A stretch of 64,000 nucleotides of DNA from Chryseobacterium gleum (GTDB lineage Bacteria; Bacteroidota; Bacteroidia; UBA10329): NCBI GenBank assembly GCA_945903645.1, contig CAMDOM010000001.1, positions 54,491 through 118,490 on the forward strand. Reading direction: 5' to 3'. Positions 16,162 to 24,906 of this stretch are shown here, one piece after another. Within the stretch, counting starts at the first letter, position 1; each line of letters begins with the position of its first letter. Under the pieces are notes generated by a model. The model had not been told where the DNA came from and made no database searches. It worked only from the letters and a program-made list of their open reading frames with translations. A program made the position numbers and the translations under genes.

Positions 16162-16956
16162 ATGCACGGAAAGAAGTGGAAAAATTTTATGGCAAAACTT
16201 TATGGTTTTGGCGCTGCAGTAGTAATCATAGGAGCGATGTTTAAGATCCAACATTGGCCAGGAGCTGGACCTATGTTGGTGGTAGGGCTTTCTGTTGAAG
16301 CTGTAATCTTCTTCTTTTCTGCGTTTGAAAAACCGCATGAAGATCCAGATTGGAGTTTAGTTTACCCAGAACTAGCTGGCCTTCCGGGTGAAGGTGGTCA
16401 TGGTGGAGGAGGTGCTGGGGCTAAAGGTTCTTCAGCATCTCAGGAGCTTGACAAAATGCTGGAAGAGGCTAAGATTGGACCGGAGCTTATTGAGAGTCTT
16501 GGTAATAATTTGCGTTCTCTTGGTGATAATGTTAGCAAGATGAGCGTGATTACAGATGCATCTGTTGCTACTGAATCCTACGTTGACAATGTGAAAAAGG
16601 CTGCAAGTTCTGTTGGTTCCCTTTCTGAAGCGTATGTTAAGGCTTCTGCTTCTATTGGTGCTTTAATTGTGGATTCCGGTGAGGGCGTTTCTTTCGGTGA
16701 TGAAATGCAAAAGTTGGGAAGTAACTTAACGCAGTTGAATACGCAGTATGCGTTGCAGCTTCAAGGAACAAAAGAGTTTTTAAGTGCCTCTAGTCAGCTG
16801 TACGGTGGAATGGGTGAATTGATGGGAACCCTCAATGAATCTGTAGATGATGCTAAGAAATATAAAGATGAGGTGGCACTACTTGCAAGAAATATCAGCT
16901 CATTGAATACGGTGTATGGCAATATGTTGTCAGCAATGAATCGTCCTCAAGTTTAG
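16162..16956 (+). CDS. gldL: Gliding motility / T9SS motor protein GldL
   Basis: An inner-membrane protein with two helices (about 15-33 and 37-55) and a long cytoplasmic coiled-coil tail. The membrane pair carries Glu46 and Glu56, 10 residues apart (SVEAVIFFFSAFE), and a K28/H31 pair, matching residues reported as essential for proton-driven GldLM motors. A Gly-rich hinge (GEGGHGGGGAGAKG) precedes the tail. It pairs with GldM to form the rotary motor that powers secretion and gliding. Confidence 0.97.
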   Translation: MHGKKWKNFMAKLYGFGAAVVIIGAMFKIQHWPGAGPMLVVGLSVEAVIFFFSAFEKPHEDPDWSLVYPELAGLPGEGGHGGGGAGAKGSSASQELDKMLEEAKIGPELIESLGNNLRSLGDNVSKMSVITDASVATESYVDNVKKAASSVGSLSEAYVKASASIGALIVDSGEGVSFGDEMQKLGSNLTQLNTQYALQLQGTKEFLSASSQLYGGMGELMGTLNESVDDAKKYKDEVALLARNISSLNTVYGNMLSAMNRPQV

Positions 16957-16999
16957 TTTTGTTTTTCTAAGTTTAACACAACAGGTTTAAGATAAGAAA

Positions 17000-18724
17000 A
17001 TGAGCGGAGGAAAAGAAACCCCTAGGCAGAAAATGATTGGGATGATGTACTTGGTACTCACCGCATTACTTGCGATGAATGTATCAAAAGAAGTACTGAA
17101 TTCGTTTATCCTGATTAATGACAGTTTGGTGGTTACCAATAGAAATTTTGAAGGTAAAAATATTTCTCAATACGACTCTTTCAAGGCTGCACTTCTTAAC
17201 GATAGGAAAAAGGTAGAACCTTGGTACAATAAAGCAATAGAAGTCAAAACGGCAGCTGATTCCTTGGTGGATCATATTGAGAGTTTAAAGCAATATCTTA
17301 TCATTGGAACGGACAAATTAGATTCTGTCGAAGTTAACGGGATGCTAGATAATTTTAAGAATGCTACTACTGAGGATCAGAGAAAAGCTGCTGCTGTAAT
17401 TGTTGATTCTATCTTCTCGTTACGTAATGTGAGTAGTAAGGATAATTACGACATCCCAACTAATATTATGATTGGGGGGGATGAGGGCAAGCCTAAGAAA
17501 GGTAGGTATACTGCCGAAGAGCTGAAATCATTCTTAGATTCGTACAGAAATCGTTTGATTGCTAAAGTTGACCCAAAAAAGGGGCAGTCAATTATTAATG
17601 CGCTTACTATGAATTTCAATACTGATACAACTTTTAAAATCAGTGATAGTGAAGTTCAAAATTGGCAACTTGCAAATTTCTATCATATACCACTTGCTGC
17701 TGTAATAACTAATTTGACTAAGATTCAGACGGACGTGAGAAATGCAGAGTCCGATGTTGTAAAGTATTTGTTTAGAGAAGTTGATGCAAGTGACTTTAAG
17801 TTCGATACGTTAGCTGCTAAAGTAATTGCTCCAAGCGTAGTGTTCTTTGGTGATGAGTATAAGGCTGAAATTTTTGTTGCTGCTTTTAGTACTACGCAGA
17901 ATCCAACCGTAATGCTTGGTCGCGTGGATACTACTCGCAATGTTATTGTTGGTGGAGTTGATTCTTCATCAGTTAAAGTGGATAAAGGAGTTGGTATTTA
18001 TTCATTGCGGGCTACTGCTGAAGGTCTGAAAGAGTATAGTGGTATTATCCGAGTAAAGGCACCATCTGGACAGGATTTAAACTATCCTTTCAAGGCTGAG
18101 TACATGGTAATGAAAACCGGAGTTGTAGTTTCACCTACGAAGATGAACGTTTTGTATCGAGGTGTAAAGAATCCTATATCCGTCTCTGTTCCTGGTGTAG
18201 CTCCTGAGAATGTAGTTGCCACTCTTGAGGGTGGTAAATTAAGTCCTGATTCTAAGCTTGGAAAGGGGAATTTCATTGCAGAAGTAGCAGGCGGAACTAG
18301 TGCTAAGGTCAAGGTTTCAGCAAAAGTTGACGGAAAGACTAGACCGATGGGTGACTTTGAATTTAGAGTTAAGGAAGTGCCAAATCCAGTTGGTCTGATT
18401 GCTGGTATAAAGGAAGGGTTGATTTCAGCGAATAGATTGGCAGCTTCTCCTAACGTTATTCCCAAAATGGAGAATTTTGACTTTGAACTATTTTTTAAGA
18501 CTACTAAGTTTGACCTTGTATTCCAAGTTGGAACCGATTTGATTACTAAGAATGTCACTGGTAGCAGTATTCCACCGGATGCATTGGAGCAGATTAAACG
18601 ATTGAAAAAAGGTTCGAGAGTCTTTATTGAGAATATTAGTGCAGTTATGTTGGACGAGAATAATCAGCCAGCTGCTGGGGTCACTCCAAAAAAGTTACTT
18701 CCAATTAATTTGAAGATTGAATAA
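17000..18724 (+). CDS. gldM: Gliding motility / T9SS motor protein GldM
   Basis: A short cytoplasmic N-terminus (SGGKETPRQKMIGMM) leads into one membrane helix (YLVLTALLAMNVSKEVLNSF) and a large periplasmic part of about 540 residues with the helical D1 domain and Ig-like D2-D4 domains (VVSPTKMNVLYRGVKNPISV...). GldM spans the periplasm and links GldL to the GldK/GldN ring. Length and order match the family. The gap from gldL is 43 bp. Confidence 0.97.
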   Translation: MSGGKETPRQKMIGMMYLVLTALLAMNVSKEVLNSFILINDSLVVTNRNFEGKNISQYDSFKAALLNDRKKVEPWYNKAIEVKTAADSLVDHIESLKQYLIIGTDKLDSVEVNGMLDNFKNATTEDQRKAAAVIVDSIFSLRNVSSKDNYDIPTNIMIGGDEGKPKKGRYTAEELKSFLDSYRNRLIAKVDPKKGQSIINALTMNFNTDTTFKISDSEVQNWQLANFYHIPLAAVITNLTKIQTDVRNAESDVVKYLFREVDASDFKFDTLAAKVIAPSVVFFGDEYKAEIFVAAFSTTQNPTVMLGRVDTTRNVIVGGVDSSSVKVDKGVGIYSLRATAEGLKEYSGIIRVKAPSGQDLNYPFKAEYMVMKTGVVVSPTKMNVLYRGVKNPISVSVPGVAPENVVATLEGGKLSPDSKLGKGNFIAEVAGGTSAKVKVSAKVDGKTRPMGDFEFRVKEVPNPVGLIAGIKEGLISANRLAASPNVIPKMENFDFELFFKTTKFDLVFQVGTDLITKNVTGSSIPPDALEQIKRLKKGSRVFIENISAVMLDENNQPAAGVTPKKLLPINLKIE

Positions 18725-18739
18725 CTAAATACTTAGGCC

Positions 18740-19588
18740 ATGAAAACCGTAGTCATTGCGTTTGCATTAGTGTTGAGTTCAGGGTTGTTTATGAGCTCTG
18801 ATTCATATGGTCAAAATGTGTTGGATGGTGTTTATGTAAAGGAACACTACCCTACTAGAAAGGTTGTTCCTTATACCCACCTGAGAGAAGCAGATGTGAT
18901 GTGGGCTACGCGTATTTGGCGAAAGTTGGATCTTCGTGAAAAGATTAATCATCCTTTTTATTACCCAACCGAAGCGATAAAAAATCGTAGAAGTTTGGCT
19001 CAAGTGATAGTTGAAGCTGTGCAGGAAGGTAGCCTTACTGCTTATGATCCATTGGATGATGAGTTTACTATCACGCTTACAAAAGCTGAGATTGAGCGTA
19101 AATTGAGTTATGTGGATACGCAGTATATTGAGAGTCCTGATCCTCCGTATGATTTGGTTATGACGGTTATACCGGAGGAATTTGATCCTTCGACAGTGAA
19201 AGAGTTTCGAGTTAAGGAGGATTGGTTTTTTGATCGTCAGCGTTCTGTATTGGATGTAAGAATCATAGGAATTCAACCGGTAGCTGAGAAAATTGATAAA
19301 ACAACTGGGGAAGTACGTGGTACGGAACCAATGTTTTGGGTGTATTTCCCAGAGGCTAGGAATATCTTTGCGAGTGCTGAGGTGTTCAATCGTCAGAATG
19401 ACGCGGAACGTAAGACTATGGAGGATATTTTTTGGAAGCGTATGTTTGGTTCATACATATATAAGGAAAAGAACGTGTATGATCGTTCAATTGGTGAGTA
19501 TATGTTGAACGGGCTTGATCAACTACTCGAAGCAGAAAGAATTAAGGAGAATATCTTTATTCTCGAGCATGATTTGTGGGAGTATTGA
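18740..19588 (+). CDS. gldN: Gliding motility / T9SS periplasmic protein GldN
   Basis: A signal peptide (MKTVVIAFALVLSSGLFMSSDSYGQ) precedes a 257-residue mature protein with family motifs 'YTHLREADVMWATRIWRKLDLREKIN', NHPFYYP, 'RIIGIQPVAEK', 'PMFWVYFPEAR' and a WKRMFGSYIYKE end region. GldN (PorN) forms the ring with GldK below the outer membrane. It is the last gene of the block, followed by a strong terminator. Confidence 0.97.
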   Translation: MKTVVIAFALVLSSGLFMSSDSYGQNVLDGVYVKEHYPTRKVVPYTHLREADVMWATRIWRKLDLREKINHPFYYPTEAIKNRRSLAQVIVEAVQEGSLTAYDPLDDEFTITLTKAEIERKLSYVDTQYIESPDPPYDLVMTVIPEEFDPSTVKEFRVKEDWFFDRQRSVLDVRIIGIQPVAEKIDKTTGEVRGTEPMFWVYFPEARNIFASAEVFNRQNDAERKTMEDIFWKRMFGSYIYKEKNVYDRSIGEYMLNGLDQLLEAERIKENIFILEHDLWEY

Positions 19589-19609
19589 TTTATCCAGTTT
19601 CACTAAGAA

Positions 19610-19643
19610 GAAAAGCCATGCATCATTGATGTTTGGCTTTTTT
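19610..19643 (+). terminator. Rho-independent terminator after gldN
   Basis: AAAAGCCA at 19611-19618 pairs with TGGCTTTT at 19634-19641, with an inner CATC/GATG stem and a run of six T. It lies 20 bp after the gldN stop and ends the T9SS operon. Confidence 0.85.
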
Positions 19644-19766
19644 GTTGGATAGTATTTGCGCTGTTTTATTTGAAAGTGATTTTAGTTATTTGCATGTTGC
19701 GATTAAGTTTATCGAAACTGTTTTCTTGAATACAAATCAAGCTTATTTTGATAAACAGTAGAAGCT

Positions 19767-21014
19767 TTAGTTTGATCTAATAGCTTCAACAGGGCTTAAT
19801 CTAGATGCTAGATATGCTGGAACTATACCAGCGATTAATCCTATAATAACAGATATTGATATACCCTTAACTATATTGGCGACAGTAAGATAGAGATTTA
19901 CATCGAAAATATAGGAGGTAATCAGTGTAAGAACATAGACTATAAGAAGCCCAGCAATCCCACCAATAAGACTGAGAAATATCGCTTCCGAAAGAAACTC
20001 TAACATAATAAACCAGTTTTTAGCCCCTAGCGATTTTTCAATTCCTATGAGGTGCGTTCTTTCCTTAACAGAAACGAACATAATATTAGCGATGCCAAAG
20101 CCTCCTACTAAAATTGAGAATCCACCAATAATTCCTCCAGCAACGTTGAGCATGGTGAATAGGCTTGACAATGATTTGGAGAGCACGCTCACTTCGTTTA
20201 ATGCGAAATTATCTTCAGCAAGGGGTTTTAATCTGCGTAGTGTTCGCATAATGCCTTGCAGTTCATCCATGAGTTGTTCGGGACCTACACCTTGTTTTCC
20301 ACGAACCATAACCATAGGTCCTGATCCATTGCCATCAACTTTTATAAGCTGTCTTGCATAATTGATGGGCATTAAGAGTTGATTGTCCAAGCTGTTTCCA
20401 AAAATGCTTTCTCCTTCAACATCAAACACGCCAATCACAGTTACTTTCCTGCCATACACTTTTACTGATTTTCCTACTGGATTTTCTTTTCCGAATAATC
20501 CTTGTGAAATAGCCATTCCTATAACACACACATTTTTACCAGAATTTGACTCAAGGAGCGTGAAATAGCGTCCTGTGGCAATTTCGAATGATTTAATTTT
20601 ATCAAAGTCGTGGGTGACGGCAACCACATTTACGTTTTCCACTACATTCGAAGAGTGTTCTACCGTTTTGCTGGCGGAGGCTTGAAAAACTACAGCTTCA
20701 GCTGCTTTACTTCTCCGCTGAATTTCTTTGAATTCGTCTAGAGTTGGTTGAGGCCGCTGCCAATATTTCCACCACGTGTAATCTGTACCAGTAGCCCAAG
20801 GCCATTTTTGCACGTAAATAGTATTATCTCCTAATGATTGCACATTCTCACGAATATTACGCTCTAAGGAGTCAACCAAAGTGAAAACAGAAATTATCGC
20901 TAATATGCCGATTGATATTCCCAATAAGGAAAGGATAGTGCGCAGTTTATTAACCACCAAAGCATTCCATGCCATCCGAATGCTTTCATTCAATAGTTTG
21001 AGATAGACGGCCAT
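19767..21014 (-). CDS. MacB/FtsX-family ABC transporter permease (no partner adjacent)
   Basis: The 415-residue protein has one N-terminal helix (ILSLLGISIGILAIISVFTL), a periplasmic MacB-like core domain, and three C-terminal helices (about 285-310, 335-360, 375-400) with the FtsX consensus, ending in PAYLASRLSPVEAIRSN. This is the MacB/LolC mechanotransmission type used for lipoproteins, peptides or antibiotics. Neither an ATPase nor an adaptor lies next to it, so it must work with unlinked partners. The gene faces the T9SS terminator and diverges from purH. Confidence 0.93.
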   Translation of the reverse strand: MAVYLKLLNESIRMAWNALVVNKLRTILSLLGISIGILAIISVFTLVDSLERNIRENVQSLGDNTIYVQKWPWATGTDYTWWKYWQRPQPTLDEFKEIQRRSKAAEAVVFQASASKTVEHSSNVVENVNVVAVTHDFDKIKSFEIATGRYFTLLESNSGKNVCVIGMAISQGLFGKENPVGKSVKVYGRKVTVIGVFDVEGESIFGNSLDNQLLMPINYARQLIKVDGNGSGPMVMVRGKQGVGPEQLMDELQGIMRTLRRLKPLAEDNFALNEVSVLSKSLSSLFTMLNVAGGIIGGFSILVGGFGIANIMFVSVKERTHLIGIEKSLGAKNWFIMLEFLSEAIFLSLIGGIAGLLIVYVLTLITSYIFDVNLYLTVANIVKGISISVIIGLIAGIVPAYLASRLSPVEAIRSN

Positions 21015-21086
21015 TAATGTTAAAAACTATGGAAGAATTAGTACGATTGCTAGGTGGTAAAGGTAGACTAAGGGAAGTGAAAGGGC

Positions 21087-21140
21087 TACTTTTGCAGAAA
21101 TCGAAACGACCTAAGTTTTGAGGCTTTTCTAAGACTTAGG
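21087..21140 (+). promoter_or_regulatory. Putative purH -7 box and downstream hairpin
   Basis: TACTTTTG at 21087-21094 matches TAnnTTTG. It is followed by a perfect 7-bp inverted repeat, CCTAAGT (21110-21116) and ACTTAGG (21134-21140), which would lie in the 5' leader of the purH mRNA. No -33 box is evident. Confidence 0.35.
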
Positions 21141-21192
21141 AATGTAGGATTTTGATTCAAAAGGGTGTATTAATTTAAATTAGAAGTAGATA

Positions 21193-22704
21193 ATGAGTGG
21201 TTCCGTAGGAATTCAGAATGCTTTAATTTCTGTTTATCACAAAGAAGGTTTAGAGCCCATTTTGAAACAATTGGTGAAGTACGGAGTGGGTATTTATTCT
21301 ACTGGAGGTACACAAACCTATTTGGAGGAGCTTGGCGCAAAGGTGCTGAAGGTTGAAGACCTGACGGGTTATCCTAGCATACTAGGAGGCAGAGTTAAGA
21401 CTTTGCATCCAAAAGTGTTTGGTGGAATTTTGGCAAGACGTAACAATAATGGAGATATTGCGCAATTAGAAGAATACGCAATCCCGACTTTAGATTTGGT
21501 TATTGTTGATTTGTATCCATTCGAGGATACGGTTGCTTCTGGCGCTTCGGAAGAGGAGATTATTGAAAAGATAGATATCGGTGGTATCTCGTTAATTCGA
21601 GCTGCGGCTAAAAATTTCAAAGACGTTATAATTGTTGCGTCAAAGAATGAGTATGCAGGATTAAATCAGTTGTTAAGTGAAGGCATCAGTTCAACCCTTG
21701 ATCAGCGAAAATCTTTTGCTGCAGCTGCTTTTGGTGTTTCATCTCACTATGATTCTGCCATTCACAAGTACTTTAATGGTGGCGGATTCGCCCATCAGGA
21801 AAAAGGGACAAAAGTGTTGCGCTATGGAGAGAATCCGCATCAGCAGGGGTTTTTTCATGGAGATTTAGATGCGTTGTTTGAGCAAATTCATGGAAAGGAA
21901 CTGAGTTATAATAATTTGCTGGATGTAGACTCAGCTGTAAATCTTATTGCAGATTTTGATGAGCCAACATTTGCAATCTTAAAGCATAATAACGCCTGTG
22001 GTTTGGCTAGTAGGGCAACTTTGGAAGAGGCGTATAAAGCGGCATTTGCTGGCGATCCTGTTTCAGCTTTTGGTGGAGTTTTGGTGGCAAACAGAGAAAT
22101 TAATTCAGCTACAGCCTTGGAAATGACCGAGTTATTTTTTGAGGTTGTAATTGCTCCTTCCTATACCACGGAAGCGCTTGTTATTCTTAAGCAAAAGAAA
22201 AATCGAGTTATCCTGATTCAAAAGATTGTTGCTTTTCCCAATAGGCAATTCCGCTCTTTACTAAACGGAGTTTTGGAGCAAGATCGCGACTTAAGTACGC
22301 AGTGGAGTGGTGATTTGGAACCTGTTACTACTGAACTTCCGACTTCCAAAGAAATTGAAGACTTGATTTTTGCCAATAAATTGGTGAAGCATACCAAGTC
22401 GAATACTATTGTTCTTGCAAAGGATAAGCAATTATTGGCCAGTGGTTGCGGTATGACATCCCGAGTAGATGCACTTCAATTTGCAATAACGAAGGCAAAT
22501 GCCTTTGGATTCGATTTGAAAAATGCTGTGATGGCATCAGATGCCTTTTTCCCTTTTCCAGACTGTGTTGAAATAGCGGGAAATGTTGGCGTTCGGGCGG
22601 TGGTTCAACCGGGAGGTTCAATACGCGACAGGGATTCTATTGACTATTGTAATGCTCATGGAATGGCTATGGTAGTTACTGGAGTCAGACATTTTAAGCA
22701 TTAA
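21193..22704 (+). CDS. purH: Bifunctional AICAR transformylase / IMP cyclohydrolase
   Basis: Catalyses the last two steps of IMP synthesis. The N-terminal MGS-like IMP cyclohydrolase part shows IYSTGGTQTYLEELG and 'GGRVKTLHPKVFGGILARR'; the transformylase part shows LRYGENPHQQ, 'ILKHNNACGLA', SAFGGVLVANREI, 'SDAFFPFPDCVEIAG' and 'VVQPGGSIRDRDSI'. Full length (503 aa). mreB lies 100 bp downstream on the same strand, an order I recall from other Bacteroidota. Confidence 0.98.
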   Translation: MSGSVGIQNALISVYHKEGLEPILKQLVKYGVGIYSTGGTQTYLEELGAKVLKVEDLTGYPSILGGRVKTLHPKVFGGILARRNNNGDIAQLEEYAIPTLDLVIVDLYPFEDTVASGASEEEIIEKIDIGGISLIRAAAKNFKDVIIVASKNEYAGLNQLLSEGISSTLDQRKSFAAAAFGVSSHYDSAIHKYFNGGGFAHQEKGTKVLRYGENPHQQGFFHGDLDALFEQIHGKELSYNNLLDVDSAVNLIADFDEPTFAILKHNNACGLASRATLEEAYKAAFAGDPVSAFGGVLVANREINSATALEMTELFFEVVIAPSYTTEALVILKQKKNRVILIQKIVAFPNRQFRSLLNGVLEQDRDLSTQWSGDLEPVTTELPTSKEIEDLIFANKLVKHTKSNTIVLAKDKQLLASGCGMTSRVDALQFAITKANAFGFDLKNAVMASDAFFPFPDCVEIAGNVGVRAVVQPGGSIRDRDSIDYCNAHGMAMVVTGVRHFKH

Positions 22705-22750
22705 TTTTTGTGAAAAAAGATTATTTATTGGATGGGTCTATTAAGGCGAA

Positions 22751-22768
22751 GTCCAAGTACCTTTGGAC
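22751..22768 (+). promoter_or_regulatory. mreB -7 box embedded in an inverted repeat
   Basis: TACCTTTG at 22758-22765 is an exact TAnnTTTG box 41 bp before mreB. It overlaps the inverted repeat GTCCAA / TTGGAC (22751-22756 and 22763-22768), so a protein bound to the repeat would cover the promoter. No -33 box at 19-20 bp. Confidence 0.5.
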
Positions 22769-22806
22769 ACTAAGCATTTACTTTTTAGCAACTTTAACTC
22801 ATCGTC

Positions 22807-23832
22807 ATGGGTCTGTTTAACTTCTTCCGACAGGACATCGCCATTGACCTAGGCACGGCCAATACTCTGATTATTTTTAATGATAAAATAGTTGTGGATG
22901 AACCGTCTATTGTGGCCAGAGATATTCAAACTGGTAAAATTGTCGCCATTGGGAAAAAAGCCCAGCAAATGCATGGCAAGACACATAAGAACATTGAAAC
23001 TATTCGTCCACTTAAGGATGGCGTAATTGCCGATTTTGAGGCAGCGGAGCAAATGATAAAGGGATTTATCAAAATGATAAATCCAGGCAAACGCCATTTT
23101 TTTCCGCCTCATATTCGCATGGTTATTTGCATTCCATCTGGTATAACAGAGGTTGAAAAACGCGCGGTACGTGACTCGGCAGAACATGCTGGTGCGCGCG
23201 AACCTTATTTGATTCAAGAACCAATGGCGGCTGCTATTGGAATTGGTATTGATGTGGAAGAGCCTATGGGCAATATGATTATTGACATTGGTGGTGGAAC
23301 AAGTGAAATTGCGGTAATCGCTCTGGGTGGTATTGTTTGTGACCGTTCGATTCGTACTGCTGGTGATGATTTTACTGCTGATATCGAGGATTACATGCGT
23401 AGGCAACACAATATCTTAATTGGTGAGCGGTCTGCCGAGCGTATTAAAATTGAGGTGGGAGCAGCTATTACCGAATTGGATAACCCACCGCCTGATTATG
23501 CCGTTCATGGTCGCGATTTGATGACAGGAATTCCAAAGGAAATCACAGTTTCTTATCAAGAGGTCGCTCACGCTTTGGATAAGTCGATAACCAAAATTGA
23601 AACAGCTATTTTGAATGCGCTAGAGATGACCCCACCCGAACTTTCGGCTGACATTTACCGCACAGGTTTGTATCTCGCAGGAGGTGGTTCTATGCTTCGC
23701 GGTTTGGACAAACGCATAAGCCTAAAAACCAAGTTACCTGTTCATATTGCTGAAGACCCATTGCGTGCAGTGGCGCGCGGTACTGGTATTGCACTTAAAA
23801 ATGTAGACCGCTTCCCATTCTTGATGAAGTAA
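22807..23832 (+). CDS. mreB: Rod-shape-determining actin homologue MreB
   Basis: An actin-fold ATPase that guides lateral wall synthesis. Motifs: phosphate-1 IAIDLGTANTLI, connect 'HIRMVICIPSGITEVEKRAV', phosphate-2 IIDIGGGTSEIAVIALGG, and adenosine motif LAGGGSMLRGLDKRI. 341 residues, full length. Downstream there is a terminator and then a minus-strand gene; mreC, mreD and pbp2/rodA, which commonly follow, are not here. Confidence 0.97.
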   Translation: MGLFNFFRQDIAIDLGTANTLIIFNDKIVVDEPSIVARDIQTGKIVAIGKKAQQMHGKTHKNIETIRPLKDGVIADFEAAEQMIKGFIKMINPGKRHFFPPHIRMVICIPSGITEVEKRAVRDSAEHAGAREPYLIQEPMAAAIGIGIDVEEPMGNMIIDIGGGTSEIAVIALGGIVCDRSIRTAGDDFTADIEDYMRRQHNILIGERSAERIKIEVGAAITELDNPPPDYAVHGRDLMTGIPKEITVSYQEVAHALDKSITKIETAILNALEMTPPELSADIYRTGLYLAGGGSMLRGLDKRISLKTKLPVHIAEDPLRAVARGTGIALKNVDRFPFLMK

Positions 23833-23859
23833 TAAGTATCAATACTGGAATTGAAATTT

Positions 23860-23900
23860 AAAGGCCGCTCTGATACCAATCAGACCGGCCTTTTATTTTA
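23860..23900 (+). terminator. Terminator after mreB
   Basis: AAAGGCCG (23860-23867) pairs with CGGCCTTT (23886-23893), with an inner TCTGA/TCAGA stem and a T-rich tail. It lies 27 bp after the mreB stop. Confidence 0.9.
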
Positions 23901-23932
23901 GGGTAATGTGAAAGTCTAAGATTTTGAAAATA

Positions 23933-23958
23933 GAAAAGGCTCCCGAGAGAGCCTTTTC
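23933..23958 (-). terminator. Terminator of the thioredoxin-like gene
   Basis: A perfect 10-bp stem GAAAAGGCTC / GAGCCTTTTC with a 6-nt loop lies 21 bp beyond the stop of the minus-strand gene. On the minus strand it is followed by TATTTTC. It also insulates against mreB read-through. Confidence 0.8.
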
Positions 23959-23979
23959 CGATTGATATGAATAGAGGAC

Positions 23980-24777
23980 TTAGTTCCGAACTACACGCTG
24001 AACACCAAGAGTAACCCCATCTTTTTGAAATTCCAAAAGATAGATTCCAGAAGGAATTTCAGTTAAAGAGATATTCATGCGTTGTAATCCATTGGTTGAA
24101 ATAGATTTCACCACCTGACCAAGTGTGTTGCGAAGCGTTATGCCATCAAGTGCATCTGCAGTTCCAAGATTAACGTTGATGTCGCCAACTGTTGGATTCG
24201 GGTATACTGAAACACCTTTCTCTACCAACCAATCAGAACCAATACTTTGTGGATTGCTTTCGATGGCTGCGTTAACTGTATTAATCATCTCATTCAAATT
24301 CTGATTCCAAATGTCGGCAGTAATCTCACGGTCTCCCGGGCGAATTACATTAATGGTTGGAAAACCTAACGGCCAATAAACGTTTCCATTCAAAGTAAGA
24401 GGAGCTTCATTTACGATGGGATGGTTAGTACCAGTAATCCAATCGCCTTGAGTTTGATTTCCAGTACCTTCTAAATCAGCCATAGTTGTTGTCGCGTCAG
24501 CCTCATAAAAAATAACGCGAATTTCATTTGTTCCGTTTGGGCCTTTTTGGGTGTTCAAATCATTGAGGTAATCTTGGTTGTGTACTCCCCAGCAAGTGCC
24601 GCACCACGTGGCTGAAGCATCAAGCACAACTACATAACCAGCGTCAAGAATTTCATACAAATGGTGCGTGTTTCCTTCAATGTCAGTAACAGTGAAATCA
24701 TGGGCAGTTCCAAGTTGAGAAAAGCCAGTATTAGCCGAAAGCATAGCGGCCGAAATAAAGAGTAATGATTTTTTCAT
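23980..24777 (-). CDS. Secreted thioredoxin-like protein with T9SS sorting domain
   Basis: The track start (24807) is 10 codons too early; the ATG at 24777 begins a clean signal peptide (MKKSLLFISAAMLSANTGFS). A TlpA/redoxin-type domain follows (FTVTDIEGNTHHLYEIL, then DASATWCGTCWGVHNQDYL) with the CxxC pair CGTC. The last 75 residues are a type A T9SS tail (VYPNPTVGDINVNLG... EIPSGIYLLEFQKDG). It is therefore exported through the outer membrane and released or anchored outside, where it may act on disulfides. T9SS genes lie 5 kb away. Confidence 0.9.
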   Translation of the reverse strand: MKKSLLFISAAMLSANTGFSQLGTAHDFTVTDIEGNTHHLYEILDAGYVVVLDASATWCGTCWGVHNQDYLNDLNTQKGPNGTNEIRVIFYEADATTTMADLEGTGNQTQGDWITGTNHPIVNEAPLTLNGNVYWPLGFPTINVIRPGDREITADIWNQNLNEMINTVNAAIESNPQSIGSDWLVEKGVSVYPNPTVGDINVNLGTADALDGITLRNTLGQVVKSISTNGLQRMNISLTEIPSGIYLLEFQKDGVTLGVQRVVRN

Positions 24778-24804
24778 GTGAGTTAGGTTATGGTTAACAA
24801 GTCT

Positions 24805-24812
24805 CAAATGTA
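24805..24812 (-). promoter_or_regulatory. Putative -7 box of the thioredoxin-like gene
   Basis: On the minus strand TACATTTG lies 27 bp before the ATG at 24777, an exact TAnnTTTG match. No clear -33 box. Confidence 0.45.
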
Positions 24813-24849
24813 AATGATGATTTTCGTAGAGAGATCACCATTGTTAAGA

Positions 24850-24857
24850 TAATTTTG
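24850..24857 (+). promoter_or_regulatory. Putative guaA -7 box
   Basis: TAATTTTG matches TAnnTTTG, 49 bp before the guaA ATG. No purine-riboswitch-like fold was recognised in the short leader. Confidence 0.4.
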
Positions 24858-24906
24858 CCAAACGTCTAATCGCCACCGTTTTTACCGATAATTCTACAAT
24901 TTTCTC

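Noticed and set aside
18082-18558. 158-residue minus-strand ORF
   Set aside because: Antisense to gldM, no recognisable features.
22849-23409. 186-residue minus-strand ORF
   Set aside because: Antisense shadow of mreB; low-complexity N/H/T-rich translation typical of reverse frames.
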